Source: Shewanella litoralis | GTDB taxonomy: Bacteria > Pseudomonadota > Gammaproteobacteria > Enterobacterales > Shewanellaceae | NCBI RefSeq assembly: GCF_009828585.1 | Contig: NZ_WSRZ01000021.1 | Location: 1 to 64,000, forward strand | Reading direction: 5' to 3' | DNA: 64,000 nucleotides | In this document: positions 1-7,344 of the stretch, piece by piece | Position numbering within the stretch: the stretch's first letter is position 1 | Layout: every line of letters begins with the position of its first letter | Translations under genes and position numbers: made by a program | Notes under the pieces: generated by a model | The model's input: the letters and a program-made list of their open reading frames with translations, nothing else | Told to the model about the DNA's origin: nothing | Databases searched by the model: none

Positions 1-136
1 CTAGCGCGGAACTCATCGTGGAGCGGGTGTAAAGCACCTAATGAAGACTCCGAATACATTAGCGCAAACCAACCTCGTTATCGAAAATATCATTTGCAAT
101 AACGAGGCGGACCATACATTTTTATTGCTATGCAGT
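1..136. other. Left-edge intergenic stretch, possible tail of an upstream gene
   Basis: No complete gene lies here. On the plus strand, frame 1 is open from base 1 to a TAA at 100-102 and frame 3 from base 3 to a TAA at 30-32. Either could be the C-terminal end of a gene entering from the left, but the residues are too few to recognise. The segment also holds the inverted repeat at 73-107, immediately past the end of ubiC. Confidence 0.2.
73..107. repeat. Inverted repeat downstream of ubiC
   Basis: The arms CCTCGTTAT (73-81) and ATAACGAGG (99-107) are perfect complements around a 17-base loop; the loop can add an AAAT/ATTT pairing. It lies just after the ubiC stop on the minus strand, where a terminator would be expected. 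No T-run follows on either strand, so a rho-independent terminator is not supported. It could be a 3' end-stabilising hairpin or a degraded terminator. Confidence 0.45.
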
Positions 137-703
137 TTAATCTTGATTGATGTACTCAACCGCAGCAGGTAAAAATATCTCGCTGACAATCAGTTGCGAA
201 CCAAGCAGATTAAAATAGCGCCTTCTCCCCCATAAGCTCGATGTCACATGTTGATCCAGGCTTGTGGCTAACGCAGCGAGTCTGCCGCAGGTTTCGAACT
301 GGGCTACTTCGATCTCACCGGGGGTAATATCTGGGCTGGTAAATAATACCTCTCCAAGCGGGCGGGTACCTAAACCTTCAAAATGATGGCTCTGAGTATG
401 TAAAATATTTTGCGGGATTAATGTGCGGGCAAACACCCAGGGTGTGCCATCAAGGCATAATAGTACTTCACGGATCCAAACCGGTTCATTGTGGCTTGGA
501 AACTCATGTTCAAGAGGTGAGAGCAAGTGCTCCCCGAGGACTTTGACTTCAAAATGGCGACAATGGGTTTTAAGGCGTTGGGTTAAACTGCCTGGTGCTA
601 ATAACCAGTCTTTGAGTTGGTTATTTGGTAAGGAATCGATTTTTTGTGGCGAAAACCAATGAATTGATTCACCATATGGAAAGCTAACACTGGTCACGTT
701 CAT
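137..703 (-). CDS. ubiC: Chorismate pyruvate-lyase
   Basis: Removes pyruvate from chorismate to give 4-hydroxybenzoate, the first committed step of ubiquinone synthesis; a soluble cytoplasmic enzyme. The 188 residues match the usual UbiC length (about 165-190). Family signatures are visible in order: VWIREVLLC near residue 75, WVFARTLIP near 90 and [10 protein letters not shown] near 112, which carry the conserved substrate-pocket Arg and Glu residues. The gene is transcribed away from the FliL-like gene. ubiA is not adjacent, unlike in E. coli. The ATG at 703 has only a weak ribosome site, but no better in-frame start exists before the conserved region. Confidence 0.93.
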   Translation of the reverse strand: MNVTSVSFPYGESIHWFSPQKIDSLPNNQLKDWLLAPGSLTQRLKTHCRHFEVKVLGEHLLSPLEHEFPSHNEPVWIREVLLCLDGTPWVFARTLIPQNILHTQSHHFEGLGTRPLGEVLFTSPDITPGEIEVAQFETCGRLAALATSLDQHVTSSLWGRRRYFNLLGSQLIVSEIFLPAAVEYINQD

Positions 704-829
704 CTAAAACTCGTTACAATATACCTCAACGGCAATAGTCTATCATGTCGTGAATCACCAAACACGCCTCAAGGTGTGAGCAACATGGCCGATTTAATTA
801 ACGTTACATCTTTAGGAGTGTCTTTTATT

Positions 830-1228
830 ATGAAAAAATGGCTTTCAACGTTAGTTATATTATGTTGCGCAGCATTTCACGTACATGCAGCAGATGAAGG
901 TGTCGAAGATTATGCATATTATGGTTTTGAGCCAGATATCGTCACTAATTATATTTCTAATCGTAAAAAATTAGGCTTTGTTAAAATTAGTGTTGAGCTG
1001 ATGGTAAAAGATCCTAATGATTTAGTGAGTTTAGAGCATCACGATCCTCTTTTACGTTCTGCAATAGTCGAAATTTTAGGTAACCAGTCTGAAGATAAAG
1101 TGAAATCCTTGTCTGGCCGTGAAGAAATCCGCCGCGAGTGCTACGAGACGGTTAATCGTTTAATGGAACAAGAAGTGGGAAAGTCGATTGTGGTTAACTT
1201 ATTATTTACTAAGTATTTATACGACTAA
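830..1228 (+). CDS. FliL-like exported protein
   Basis: A 132-residue protein resembling the periplasmic domain of FliL-family flagellar basal-body proteins: a hydrophobic N-terminus, then a VKISVELMVKD-like strand, an HHDPLLRSAIVEIL helix and a C-terminal VNLLFTKYLYD, which matches FliL endings. The ATG at 830 is chosen over an in-frame ATG at 785 because AGGAG lies at 814-818 and the resulting N-terminus (MKKWLSTLVILCCAAFHVHA) is a clean signal peptide. No flagellar gene is nearby, so a flagellar role is inferred from similarity only. The stop shares its last base with the rlmF start, so the two genes are translationally coupled. Confidence 0.72.
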   Translation: MKKWLSTLVILCCAAFHVHAADEGVEDYAYYGFEPDIVTNYISNRKKLGFVKISVELMVKDPNDLVSLEHHDPLLRSAIVEILGNQSEDKVKSLSGREEIRRECYETVNRLMEQEVGKSIVVNLLFTKYLYD

Positions 1229-2283
1229 TGAAGCGTTCTAATCCTGTTGGGCGAGCCAAGCCACAAGCTAAGCGCTCGCCATCCTCTCAACGTAAAGCAT
1301 CGAATAACGTTAATATATCCAAAAAGTTGCACCCTCGTAATGCCCACCAACATGGCTATGATTTTGCAAAGTTAGTCGCGGTTATGCCATCATTAAGTGG
1401 CTTTGTGCGTGCCAATCACTATGGTAATCCTTCTATCGACTTTGCCGATCCTGACGCAGTAAAGTGCTTAAATGCAGCTTTATTACTCAGTGACTACAAA
1501 ATAAAAAACTGGGATATTCCTGCGGGATATTTGTGCCCGCCAGTGCCAGGGCGTGCTGATTACTTGCACTACATTGCCGACTTATTAGCGCCAAAAGGAC
1601 AGCTTATGTATGGGCCGAATATCCGCGTTTTGGATATTGGCACTGGTGCTAATGGTATTTACCCGTTGCTGGGGATTCAGACTTACGGCTGGCAGTTTAT
1701 CGCATCGGACATTGACCCTGTCTCGATTGACAATGTCGCGAATATTGCGAAGCAAAACCCCAGTATTGAAGCTAATTTACAGTTAAGGCTTCAATCGACA
1801 CCGCAACATATCTTTAAAGGCATTATTGCAGACAATGAACGTGTTGATGTCACCATGTGTAATCCACCCTTTCATCGCTCTTTAGCCGAAGCCTCTGCTG
1901 GTTCGTTACGCAAAGTGACTAATTTGGCTAAAAACCAGCAGCAAAAGCACGGTAACACATCACACAATTTAACCGCCGCTCAAGCAAACCCTAAATTGAA
2001 TTTTGGTGGTCAAAAAGCGGAATTGTGGTGTGATGGAGGCGAAGCGCAATTTTTGGCCAACATGATAAACCAAAGTAAAGAATACGCCAGCCAGGTGTTG
2101 TGGTTTACGTCATTGGTGTCTAAATCTGACAACCTCAAGCCGTGTTATCAATTGCTTAAACACTTAAGTGCGGCAGAGGTCAACACGATTGAAATGACTC
2201 AGGGTAACAAAATTACTCGTATTTTGGTGTGGAGTTTTATCCCCACGCAATTACATCAGCAGTGGGGACAGTTACGAGGTTAG
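1228..2283 (+). CDS. rlmF: 23S rRNA (adenine-1618-N6)-methyltransferase
   Basis: RlmF (YbiN) methylates N6 of A1618 in 23S rRNA using S-adenosylmethionine. The 351 residues open with a basic N-terminal tail, then KLHPRNAHQHGYDF, a hallmark of the family. A Rossmann SAM-binding motif (VLDIGTGANGIYPLL, near residue 136) and the catalytic NPPFH motif of amino-methyltransferases (near residue 212) follow. The ATG overlaps the stop of the FliL-like gene by one base. The gene is convergent with fdhD, only 9 bases separate the two stops, and I see no terminator between them. Confidence 0.93.
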   Translation: MKRSNPVGRAKPQAKRSPSSQRKASNNVNISKKLHPRNAHQHGYDFAKLVAVMPSLSGFVRANHYGNPSIDFADPDAVKCLNAALLLSDYKIKNWDIPAGYLCPPVPGRADYLHYIADLLAPKGQLMYGPNIRVLDIGTGANGIYPLLGIQTYGWQFIASDIDPVSIDNVANIAKQNPSIEANLQLRLQSTPQHIFKGIIADNERVDVTMCNPPFHRSLAEASAGSLRKVTNLAKNQQQKHGNTSHNLTAAQANPKLNFGGQKAELWCDGGEAQFLANMINQSKEYASQVLWFTSLVSKSDNLKPCYQLLKHLSAAEVNTIEMTQGNKITRILVWSFIPTQLHQQWGQLRG

Positions 2284-2292
2284 CTTGAGGTG

Positions 2293-3153
2293 TTATGCGT
2301 TATTTTTGAGTGCATCAAACTCTATGGTTTCACTGCCGTGATACACTAAAAAATGACGTCCTTTGGCACGTGCGATTAAGGTAATCCCCAGCTGCATCGC
2401 TAAGTCTAAGCCCATTTGGGTAACACCACTGCGAGACAATAATACCGGTATTCCCATCTTGGCGACTTTAATCACCATTTCTGAGGTGAGTCGGCCTGTA
2501 GTATAAAAGATTTTATCGCTGCCTGTTTGCTGCTCTAACCACATGTCACCGGCTAAGGTATCTACTGCGTTATGACGCCCAACATCTTCAACAAACGCGA
2601 GTATTTTATCGTGTTGGCAAATCCCACATCCATGCACCGCACCGGCATTTTTGTAGGTTTCGTTATACGCATTAATGTTATTGAGTAGCGCATAAATTGT
2701 TGATTGTTTTAAGGCTGGCGTGGGTAGTGATATTTCATCTAAACCTTGTAAAAATCCGCCGTAAACAGTGCCTTGACCGCAACCTGATGTAACCGTCTTT
2801 TCCGACAATTTTTGCTCAATATCTTCCGATACCTCTTGCGTGATGACCGCAGCAGAACTCACATCCCAGTCAACAATGACAGACTCTAATAAGCTTAAGT
2901 CGCTAATAAACCCCTGGTTTTTAAGATAACCAATGGTCAATGACTCGGGTTTTGCGCCTAATGTCATTAACGTTACGATTGGGCGCCAATTTAAATACAC
3001 GGTTAGCGGGCGTTCACAGGCAACAAATTTATCGACCACAATACCCTGGTCATCCACCGCTTTAACCGCAATAGTTAAAGGTACTTGTGTGGCTGTTTTG
3101 ACAAATTTCACGGGCTTGCGGGTTGAGGACATTGCCGAAGCAGATTGGGTCAT
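2293..3153 (-). CDS. fdhD: Formate dehydrogenase accessory sulfurtransferase FdhD
   Basis: FdhD passes sulfur from a cysteine desulfurase to the molybdenum cofactor and is needed for active formate dehydrogenase. From the ATG at 3153, preceded by AAGAGG, it has 286 residues; an upstream extension in the same frame lacks a ribosome site. The family motif VEDVGRHNAVDTLAG near residue 188 is clear, as is a TTGRLTSEMV segment. The usual catalytic CxxC position reads CGQG, so only Cys125 is kept there. A second CxxC (Cys176 and Cys179) sits just before EDVGRH. The gene is divergent from the formate dehydrogenase operon it presumably serves. Confidence 0.92.
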   Translation of the reverse strand: MTQSASAMSSTRKPVKFVKTATQVPLTIAVKAVDDQGIVVDKFVACERPLTVYLNWRPIVTLMTLGAKPESLTIGYLKNQGFISDLSLLESVIVDWDVSSAAVITQEVSEDIEQKLSEKTVTSGCGQGTVYGGFLQGLDEISLPTPALKQSTIYALLNNINAYNETYKNAGAVHGCGICQHDKILAFVEDVGRHNAVDTLAGDMWLEQQTGSDKIFYTTGRLTSEMVIKVAKMGIPVLLSRSGVTQMGLDLAMQLGITLIARAKGRHFLVYHGSETIEFDALKNNA

Positions 3154-3337
3154 AAGTGAGCCTCTTAAAGTGTATTTTATGGATGTGTTCACCCTACTGG
3201 GTTACCTCATCGGCTAATTAGCATAGCAATTATTATTCCCTAAACTGAAAACATCTTATCCAAGCGTGATCTAACGCAAATCTTCAACAAATCAATACTT
3301 TTAACGTGTATTAATGTCCCAGTTGCTATTGCGGTGT

Positions 3338-3350
3338 GGACATAATGTCC
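3338..3350. promoter_or_regulatory. Palindromic operator candidate upstream of the fdh operon
   Basis: GGACATAATGTCC is a perfect palindrome with 6-base arms around a central A. A further copy of the ATGTCC half-site occurs at 3314-3319, 31 bases (about three helical turns) before the right half-site at 3345. The palindrome lies 55-67 bases upstream of the -24 element, a plausible position for a sigma-54 activator. The cognate protein is unknown and is not encoded in an obvious way nearby. Confidence 0.45.
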
Positions 3351-3402
3351 TATTGTTAATAGGTAAATTGAGATCAAGTTCAAAGTTAATTTTACTTTTT
3401 AG

Positions 3403-3419
3403 TTGGCATCATTTTTGCT
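3403..3419 (+). promoter_or_regulatory. Sigma-54 (-24/-12) promoter for the fdh operon
   Basis: The sequence TTGGCATCATTTTTGCT contains the GG at 3405-3406 and the GC at 3417-3418 with exactly 10 bases between, matching the RpoN consensus (TTGGCAC-N5-TTGC) at nearly every conserved position. Transcription would begin around 3430, leaving about 50 bases of leader before the DUF3305 gene. The orientation fits the downstream operon. sigma-54 control is known for E. coli fdhF; here it is inferred from sequence only. Confidence 0.62.
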
Positions 3420-3478
3420 CTACCTAAGTATAGCAATTCAATCACACTTGGCTTATGTAGCCTGAGGTCAGCATCAAT

Positions 3479-3946
3479 ATGCAACATACCGATAAGATAT
3501 GGCCAATGTATGTGTCACTTAAAAAAGTGCAAGTGCAAACAGGGCGCTGGACATCGGTTCGCTGGGAGCTTGAGCACATTGTGCCAGCAACTCAACCTAA
3601 GCCCGACAATGCCGTGCTGATTCCACTTGAACTCTATAAAGATCAACGTGGCAGCTACCGCATTAACCTCGATATGAATAACCCAACGTTGTACATAGTG
3701 TGCGATGAACTCAGTGATGGTACCTGGATACCCGCGATTATTTCTGCTGATCAACATGTCAGTGCCGGCTGCTTAGAGTCAGACACGCCAGTGTTGAATA
3801 TTCCAATGCCTAGCGCGATTGCCTGTTGGATTGAAGCATTCATTACTCGACATGGTGAAGTAGAAATTAGCGCTCATCGTCGTAAGCATGTCAATCGTCG
3901 TAAAAATGAAGGCCCAAGTGCCAACCGTTCTGGGAATATGCAATGA
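3479..3946 (+). CDS. DUF3305 protein of the formate dehydrogenase operon
   Basis: A 155-residue soluble protein recognised as DUF3305, a family found next to respiratory formate dehydrogenases. Its residues WPMYVSLKKVQVQTGRW and RWELEHIVPA near the N-terminus are typical. The C-terminal 25 residues are basic (HRRKHVNRRKN). The role is not known; the position first in the operon suggests enzyme maturation or electron-transfer support. The ATG at 3479 has GAGG about 11 bases upstream. The stop overlaps the next start (ATGA, 4 bases), implying coupled translation. Confidence 0.82.
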   Translation: MQHTDKIWPMYVSLKKVQVQTGRWTSVRWELEHIVPATQPKPDNAVLIPLELYKDQRGSYRINLDMNNPTLYIVCDELSDGTWIPAIISADQHVSAGCLESDTPVLNIPMPSAIACWIEAFITRHGEVEISAHRRKHVNRRKNEGPSANRSGNMQ

Positions 3947-4575
3947 GCAGCCAGGACGGATTATTAAGTCGCTGGGAACTACGGCGTCAGCGAGTGGCTG
4001 CAGAAGCAGAGCTGCAAGAGCTTGATACTGCAAATGAGTCGCTTGAGCTTACGCCACAACCTGAAGTGGCAGAGCAAACAGAACTTGATGATGCATCAAC
4101 CGATGTTAGCCATGAAGAAGAGCCGTTACCCGATCCAAGCACCATTGAAGTGGGCGGCAGTTTTGCTCGGTTTATGGCTAAAAATGTCGATCCAACCGCT
4201 AAGGCTGCAGCATTGCGTGCTTTATGGAAGCAACCACAATACGGCCATATCGATGGCTTATTAGAATATGCACTCGATTACACCAATCAACCCATATTGT
4301 CTGCTGAAGTGTCAGCAGAGTTGGCCAGCAAAGTGTTTCGTTACGTGGTAGAAAAAACAGATCCTGAAGAAGATGAGTTACTTGCAGACTCTGAAACCGA
4401 GATGGGTAGTGACGTTGAAACAGTAACAACCGACATAAGCAGTGAAACAGAATTTACAGAAGTTGATGAGTCGTTAGCGATTACGCAACAATCGGAAACG
4501 TTATCGGCTAACGCCCAAGTACAGGATGATGACCTACTTGAGCCAGCCTTTGCCAGTGATGAGGCTAAAGGCTAA
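3943..4575 (+). CDS. DUF3306 protein of the formate dehydrogenase operon
   Basis: A 210-residue, strongly acidic protein of the DUF3306 type. The N-terminus LLSRWELRRQRVAAE is the family signature, and the central block with FARFMAKNVDPTAKAAALRALW is the other conserved part. The first 75 and last 70 residues are Glu/Asp/Ser/Thr-rich and look disordered. There is no signal peptide or membrane segment. Function is unknown; it always travels with DUF3305 and formate dehydrogenase genes in my knowledge of such operons. The start overlaps the DUF3305 stop by 4 bases. Confidence 0.82.
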   Translation: MSSQDGLLSRWELRRQRVAAEAELQELDTANESLELTPQPEVAEQTELDDASTDVSHEEEPLPDPSTIEVGGSFARFMAKNVDPTAKAAALRALWKQPQYGHIDGLLEYALDYTNQPILSAEVSAELASKVFRYVVEKTDPEEDELLADSETEMGSDVETVTTDISSETEFTEVDESLAITQQSETLSANAQVQDDDLLEPAFASDEAKG

Positions 4576-4718
4576 CAGACCGTATTAAGCCGATATGATA
4601 TTGATATGTTATCGGGTATGCAGTCAGTCGATTTGATGAGTTGATATAAATAAAAAGTGTTAATTGCACCGTGAGCCATTGCGATTAACCAGAGACAAAA
4701 ACCGATATTAGGAACGCA

Positions 4719-6404
4719 ATGAGCATAATAAAAAACCAGCCTATGCTGAAACAAGCTCGGCAACAGGTAATGGCGAATACCCAGATTTTACAAAATCTGA
4801 TCCCGCCAACCGTTAGTTATACCACTCAAGGCAATGTATTAGTCATTGGCCCAGAAGATCTTGCCCGTTTAGCGGCGGACAAATTGTCCATCATGAACAG
4901 TTGTGTCATTTTGGCCAATGAAGCGATTACTAGCCAGGATGAAGCACACCTTGAAGCTGTAATGAATGCCGCCACGCAAGTTGAAAGCTACTACAACAAA
5001 TTAGTCAGTATTAAAGGCTTTTTAGGTCAGTTTCAGGTAAAAGTTGAAGGTTGCAATGGCATTAGCGAGCTTAGTGTAGTGGCGATTCGTCAAGCACACT
5101 TTGATATCGTGCTCGACCTAAGTCACAGCCCAAGTATTAATTTAGAAATGCTGCCTCCTGGGTATTTTTATGTAGGCCAAGACAAAGCATTACTGGCAGA
5201 TGCCCTTGAGCAAATTCCTGATTTAGTGGGTCAGTTTGATAAACCACGATACGTCAAAGTTAATCATGACATTTGTGCGCATAACAAACATGGCTTAAAT
5301 GGCTGTAACCGATGCTTAAACTTTTGCCCTGCAGATGCGATTAGTAGCGTAGCGCAAAAAATTGAAATTGACCCTTACCTTTGCCATGGTGCAGGCAGTT
5401 GTACCAATGCATGCCCAACAGGGGCATTAAGTTACGATTTACCTACGCCAAAATCTTTGCATGCCTATCTTGAAAAGTTAGTGAGTCGTTACCGTCAACA
5501 AGCGCAAACCGCACCTGTTGTGTTATTTCACGATAATGAAGCTGGTGCTCAGTTTATTAGCGACGAGTTAAGCGGCGATGTGTTACCTGTGGCAATGGAA
5601 GAAATCACCGTAGCCAGTATTGACCATTGGATGACCACGTTAGCCTATGGTGCTCGGGAAGTGTTGATTTTAAATACCCCAGCTACAGCACCCACATTGA
5701 CGCAAATGCTCAAAGGTGAGTTAACGTTAGCCAATCGTATTTTAGATGAAATGGGCCAGCCGCAGCGCATTCGCTTAATCAGCCCTGATGATCTTGCCGA
5801 TTTATATCCATCATTAGCGATTAGCCTAGCATGGCCGGTAATTATGCCGATGGTTGTTAATCAGGCTGATATTACCCCCGCAAGTAATGCCAAACGCAGT
5901 TTATTATTTCAAACGATTGACCATCTAAATAGCCAGGCTGCTGCGGTTGATAACGTGATGCCACTGGCGAACATTCCTTACGGAATGGTGCGTATTAATA
6001 GTGATAAATGCACCTTGTGTATGTCGTGCGTTGCAACATGTCCAACTCAGGCATTAAAAGATGGTGGAGATTCACCAGCACTTAAATTCATCGAGCAAGA
6101 CTGCGTGCAATGTGGCTTGTGTGAAGCGGCTTGTCCGGAAAAGGTCATTAGTCTAGTACCACAAATTAACTTCAATCCACAACAGCGTCAGCAAGTCCAA
6201 ATACTAAAAGAAGAACCACCATTTGAGTGTATCCGCTGCGGTAGCGAGTTTGCCACCCAATCAATGATACATAAAATGGTCGAAATGGTCGGCGCGCACA
6301 GTGCGTTTAGCGCCAATATAGAGCGTTTGAAAATGTGTGGCGATTGCCGTGTAAAAGACATGTTTGAAGACATCCTTGATGATCCAGAAAAGCAATTGCG
6401 ATAA
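4719..6404 (+). CDS. Cytoplasmic multi-cluster 4Fe-4S protein
   Basis: A 561-residue iron-sulfur protein without a signal peptide. Two ferredoxin-like motifs occur in the first half (Cys186-Cys196-Cys199-Cys203, with an unusual 9-residue first gap, and Cys222-Cys228-Cys232) and two classical ones in the second half (Cys431-434-437-441 and Cys462-465-468-472). The C-terminus has paired CxxC motifs (504/507 and 540/543) that resemble a zinc ribbon or rubredoxin-like site. The ATG at 4719 is preceded by AGGAA. It lies between DUF3306 and the chaperone gene and probably moves electrons or helps build the dehydrogenase, but its reaction is not established. Confidence 0.82.
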   Translation: MSIIKNQPMLKQARQQVMANTQILQNLIPPTVSYTTQGNVLVIGPEDLARLAADKLSIMNSCVILANEAITSQDEAHLEAVMNAATQVESYYNKLVSIKGFLGQFQVKVEGCNGISELSVVAIRQAHFDIVLDLSHSPSINLEMLPPGYFYVGQDKALLADALEQIPDLVGQFDKPRYVKVNHDICAHNKHGLNGCNRCLNFCPADAISSVAQKIEIDPYLCHGAGSCTNACPTGALSYDLPTPKSLHAYLEKLVSRYRQQAQTAPVVLFHDNEAGAQFISDELSGDVLPVAMEEITVASIDHWMTTLAYGAREVLILNTPATAPTLTQMLKGELTLANRILDEMGQPQRIRLISPDDLADLYPSLAISLAWPVIMPMVVNQADITPASNAKRSLLFQTIDHLNSQAAAVDNVMPLANIPYGMVRINSDKCTLCMSCVATCPTQALKDGGDSPALKFIEQDCVQCGLCEAACPEKVISLVPQINFNPQQRQQVQILKEEPPFECIRCGSEFATQSMIHKMVEMVGAHSAFSANIERLKMCGDCRVKDMFEDILDDPEKQLR

Positions 6405-6414
6405 GAGATCTGCT

Positions 6415-7080
6415 ATGACAGAAACAGTGAGACAAATAAGCGAAAACGACCAATTAAGAGCTGATATTTATCAGTTGTTGGCCGCGCTAATGCGCCGCCA
6501 ACCGAGTGCCGAGCTATTGCAGTTTTTAGCTGATTTAGACATAGAAGTCGAAGAAGGCAACGCCATGAGCGATGCCTGGATAGCATTGAAGCAAGCAGCA
6601 CAAAAAAGTGATACCGATACCTTAGAAGATGAATATTTTGCCATTTTTCTTGGCGTCGGCAGCGGTGAAATTATGCCGTATGGCAGTTGGTTTATGACCG
6701 GTTCACTCATGGATAAACCCTTAGCGGCATTACGAAGTGACTTAATGCAATTAGGGTTTGAACGTGAAGAGAACGTTAAAGAACCTGAAGATCACGTCGC
6801 CGCGTTATGCGAAGTGATGGGTTGCCTCATTTTAGAGGCACCAGGCTATCGCCAACTAGCGTTTTACCAACGTCATATTGGTAGCTGGATTATTCGCTTT
6901 TGCGACAATTTAGCTAAAACACCCAGTGCTAAGTTTTACGTTGCGGTTGCGCAACTGGCTAACGCCTTTTTTACGGCTGAAGCGAATGAATTTGAACAGC
7001 TAAGTTTAAATATCCCGGTGAATTGTCCAGGTAGTGCTGACCTTGATCCGATTGATGAACAGGCTGTGCAAATTAACTAA
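6415..7080 (+). CDS. TorD/DmsD-family molybdoenzyme chaperone
   Basis: A 221-residue all-helical protein of the TorD family, cytoplasmic chaperones that bind the Tat signal and apo-form of molybdoenzymes until cofactor is loaded. Visible features are ADIYQLLAALMRRQPSAELLQFL at the start (described by its helical hydrophobic pattern), the EDEYFAIFLGVGSGEIMPYGS core containing the family's E-Y-xx-LF-G signature and PYGS, and EPEDHVAALCEVMG, which matches the family E-PDH motif. The ATG at 6415 is 10 bases after the previous stop. The likely client is FdhA, two genes downstream. Confidence 0.88.
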   Translation: MTETVRQISENDQLRADIYQLLAALMRRQPSAELLQFLADLDIEVEEGNAMSDAWIALKQAAQKSDTDTLEDEYFAIFLGVGSGEIMPYGSWFMTGSLMDKPLAALRSDLMQLGFEREENVKEPEDHVAALCEVMGCLILEAPGYRQLAFYQRHIGSWIIRFCDNLAKTPSAKFYVAVAQLANAFFTAEANEFEQLSLNIPVNCPGSADLDPIDEQAVQIN

Positions 7081-7130
7081 ACCGGATGCCGGTTAAGTGA
7101 ACCTCATCTTTTTATCAACAAGGAGACATT

Positions 7131-7328
7131 ATGAAGAAGCAAGCTTCCGACATGGGTCGTCGCCAAATGCTAAAAGCATTAGCGCTCGGCAGTGCGGCAG
7201 GTGCTGTTGCTAGTATAAGTGCACCCGCACTTGCTCAAGTAACGAAACCGTCTACACAAGAGCCTACGGGCAATAACTACCGCGAAACAGAGCATATCCG
7301 TAATTACTATGCTTCGTTAAGTAAATAA
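7131..7328 (+). CDS. Small Tat-signal protein of the formate dehydrogenase region
   Basis: A 65-residue protein whose first 36 residues are a twin-arginine signal: GRRQMLKALALG followed by a small-residue hydrophobic stretch and an APALAQ cleavage site. Only about 30 residues remain after cleavage, ending ETEHIRNYYASLSK. It matches the short 'formate dehydrogenase region TAT target' proteins known beside fdh genes. The ribosome site AAGGAG precedes the ATG at 7131. The mature peptide has no cofactor motif; it may be a small subunit or an escort for FdhA, which is Tat-exported too. The role is inferred only from position. Confidence 0.85.
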   Translation: MKKQASDMGRRQMLKALALGSAAGAVASISAPALAQVTKPSTQEPTGNNYRETEHIRNYYASLSK

Positions 7329-7344
7329 CAAAGGAGAGTGTGTG

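Larger units (their letters stand above)
3154..3478. promoter_or_regulatory. Divergent control region between fdhD and the fdh operon
   Basis: A 325-base gene-free stretch between divergent genes. It contains a sigma-54-type promoter (3403-3419) reading toward DUF3305, a perfect palindrome (3338-3350) with an extra half-site upstream, and a partial match to a CRP site at 3261-3282 (GTGATCTA half good, other half poor). An additional conventional promoter for fdhD is expected here, but I cannot assign it confidently. Confidence 0.6.

Noticed and set aside
423-662. 79-codon plus-strand frame opposite ubiC
   Set aside because: It lies wholly antisense to a well-supported gene, has no ribosome site and no recognisable motif.
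3261-3282. CRP-like site upstream of fdhD/fdh operon
   Set aside because: One half (GTGATCTA) is good but the other half matches poorly; kept only as a note in the control-region entry.
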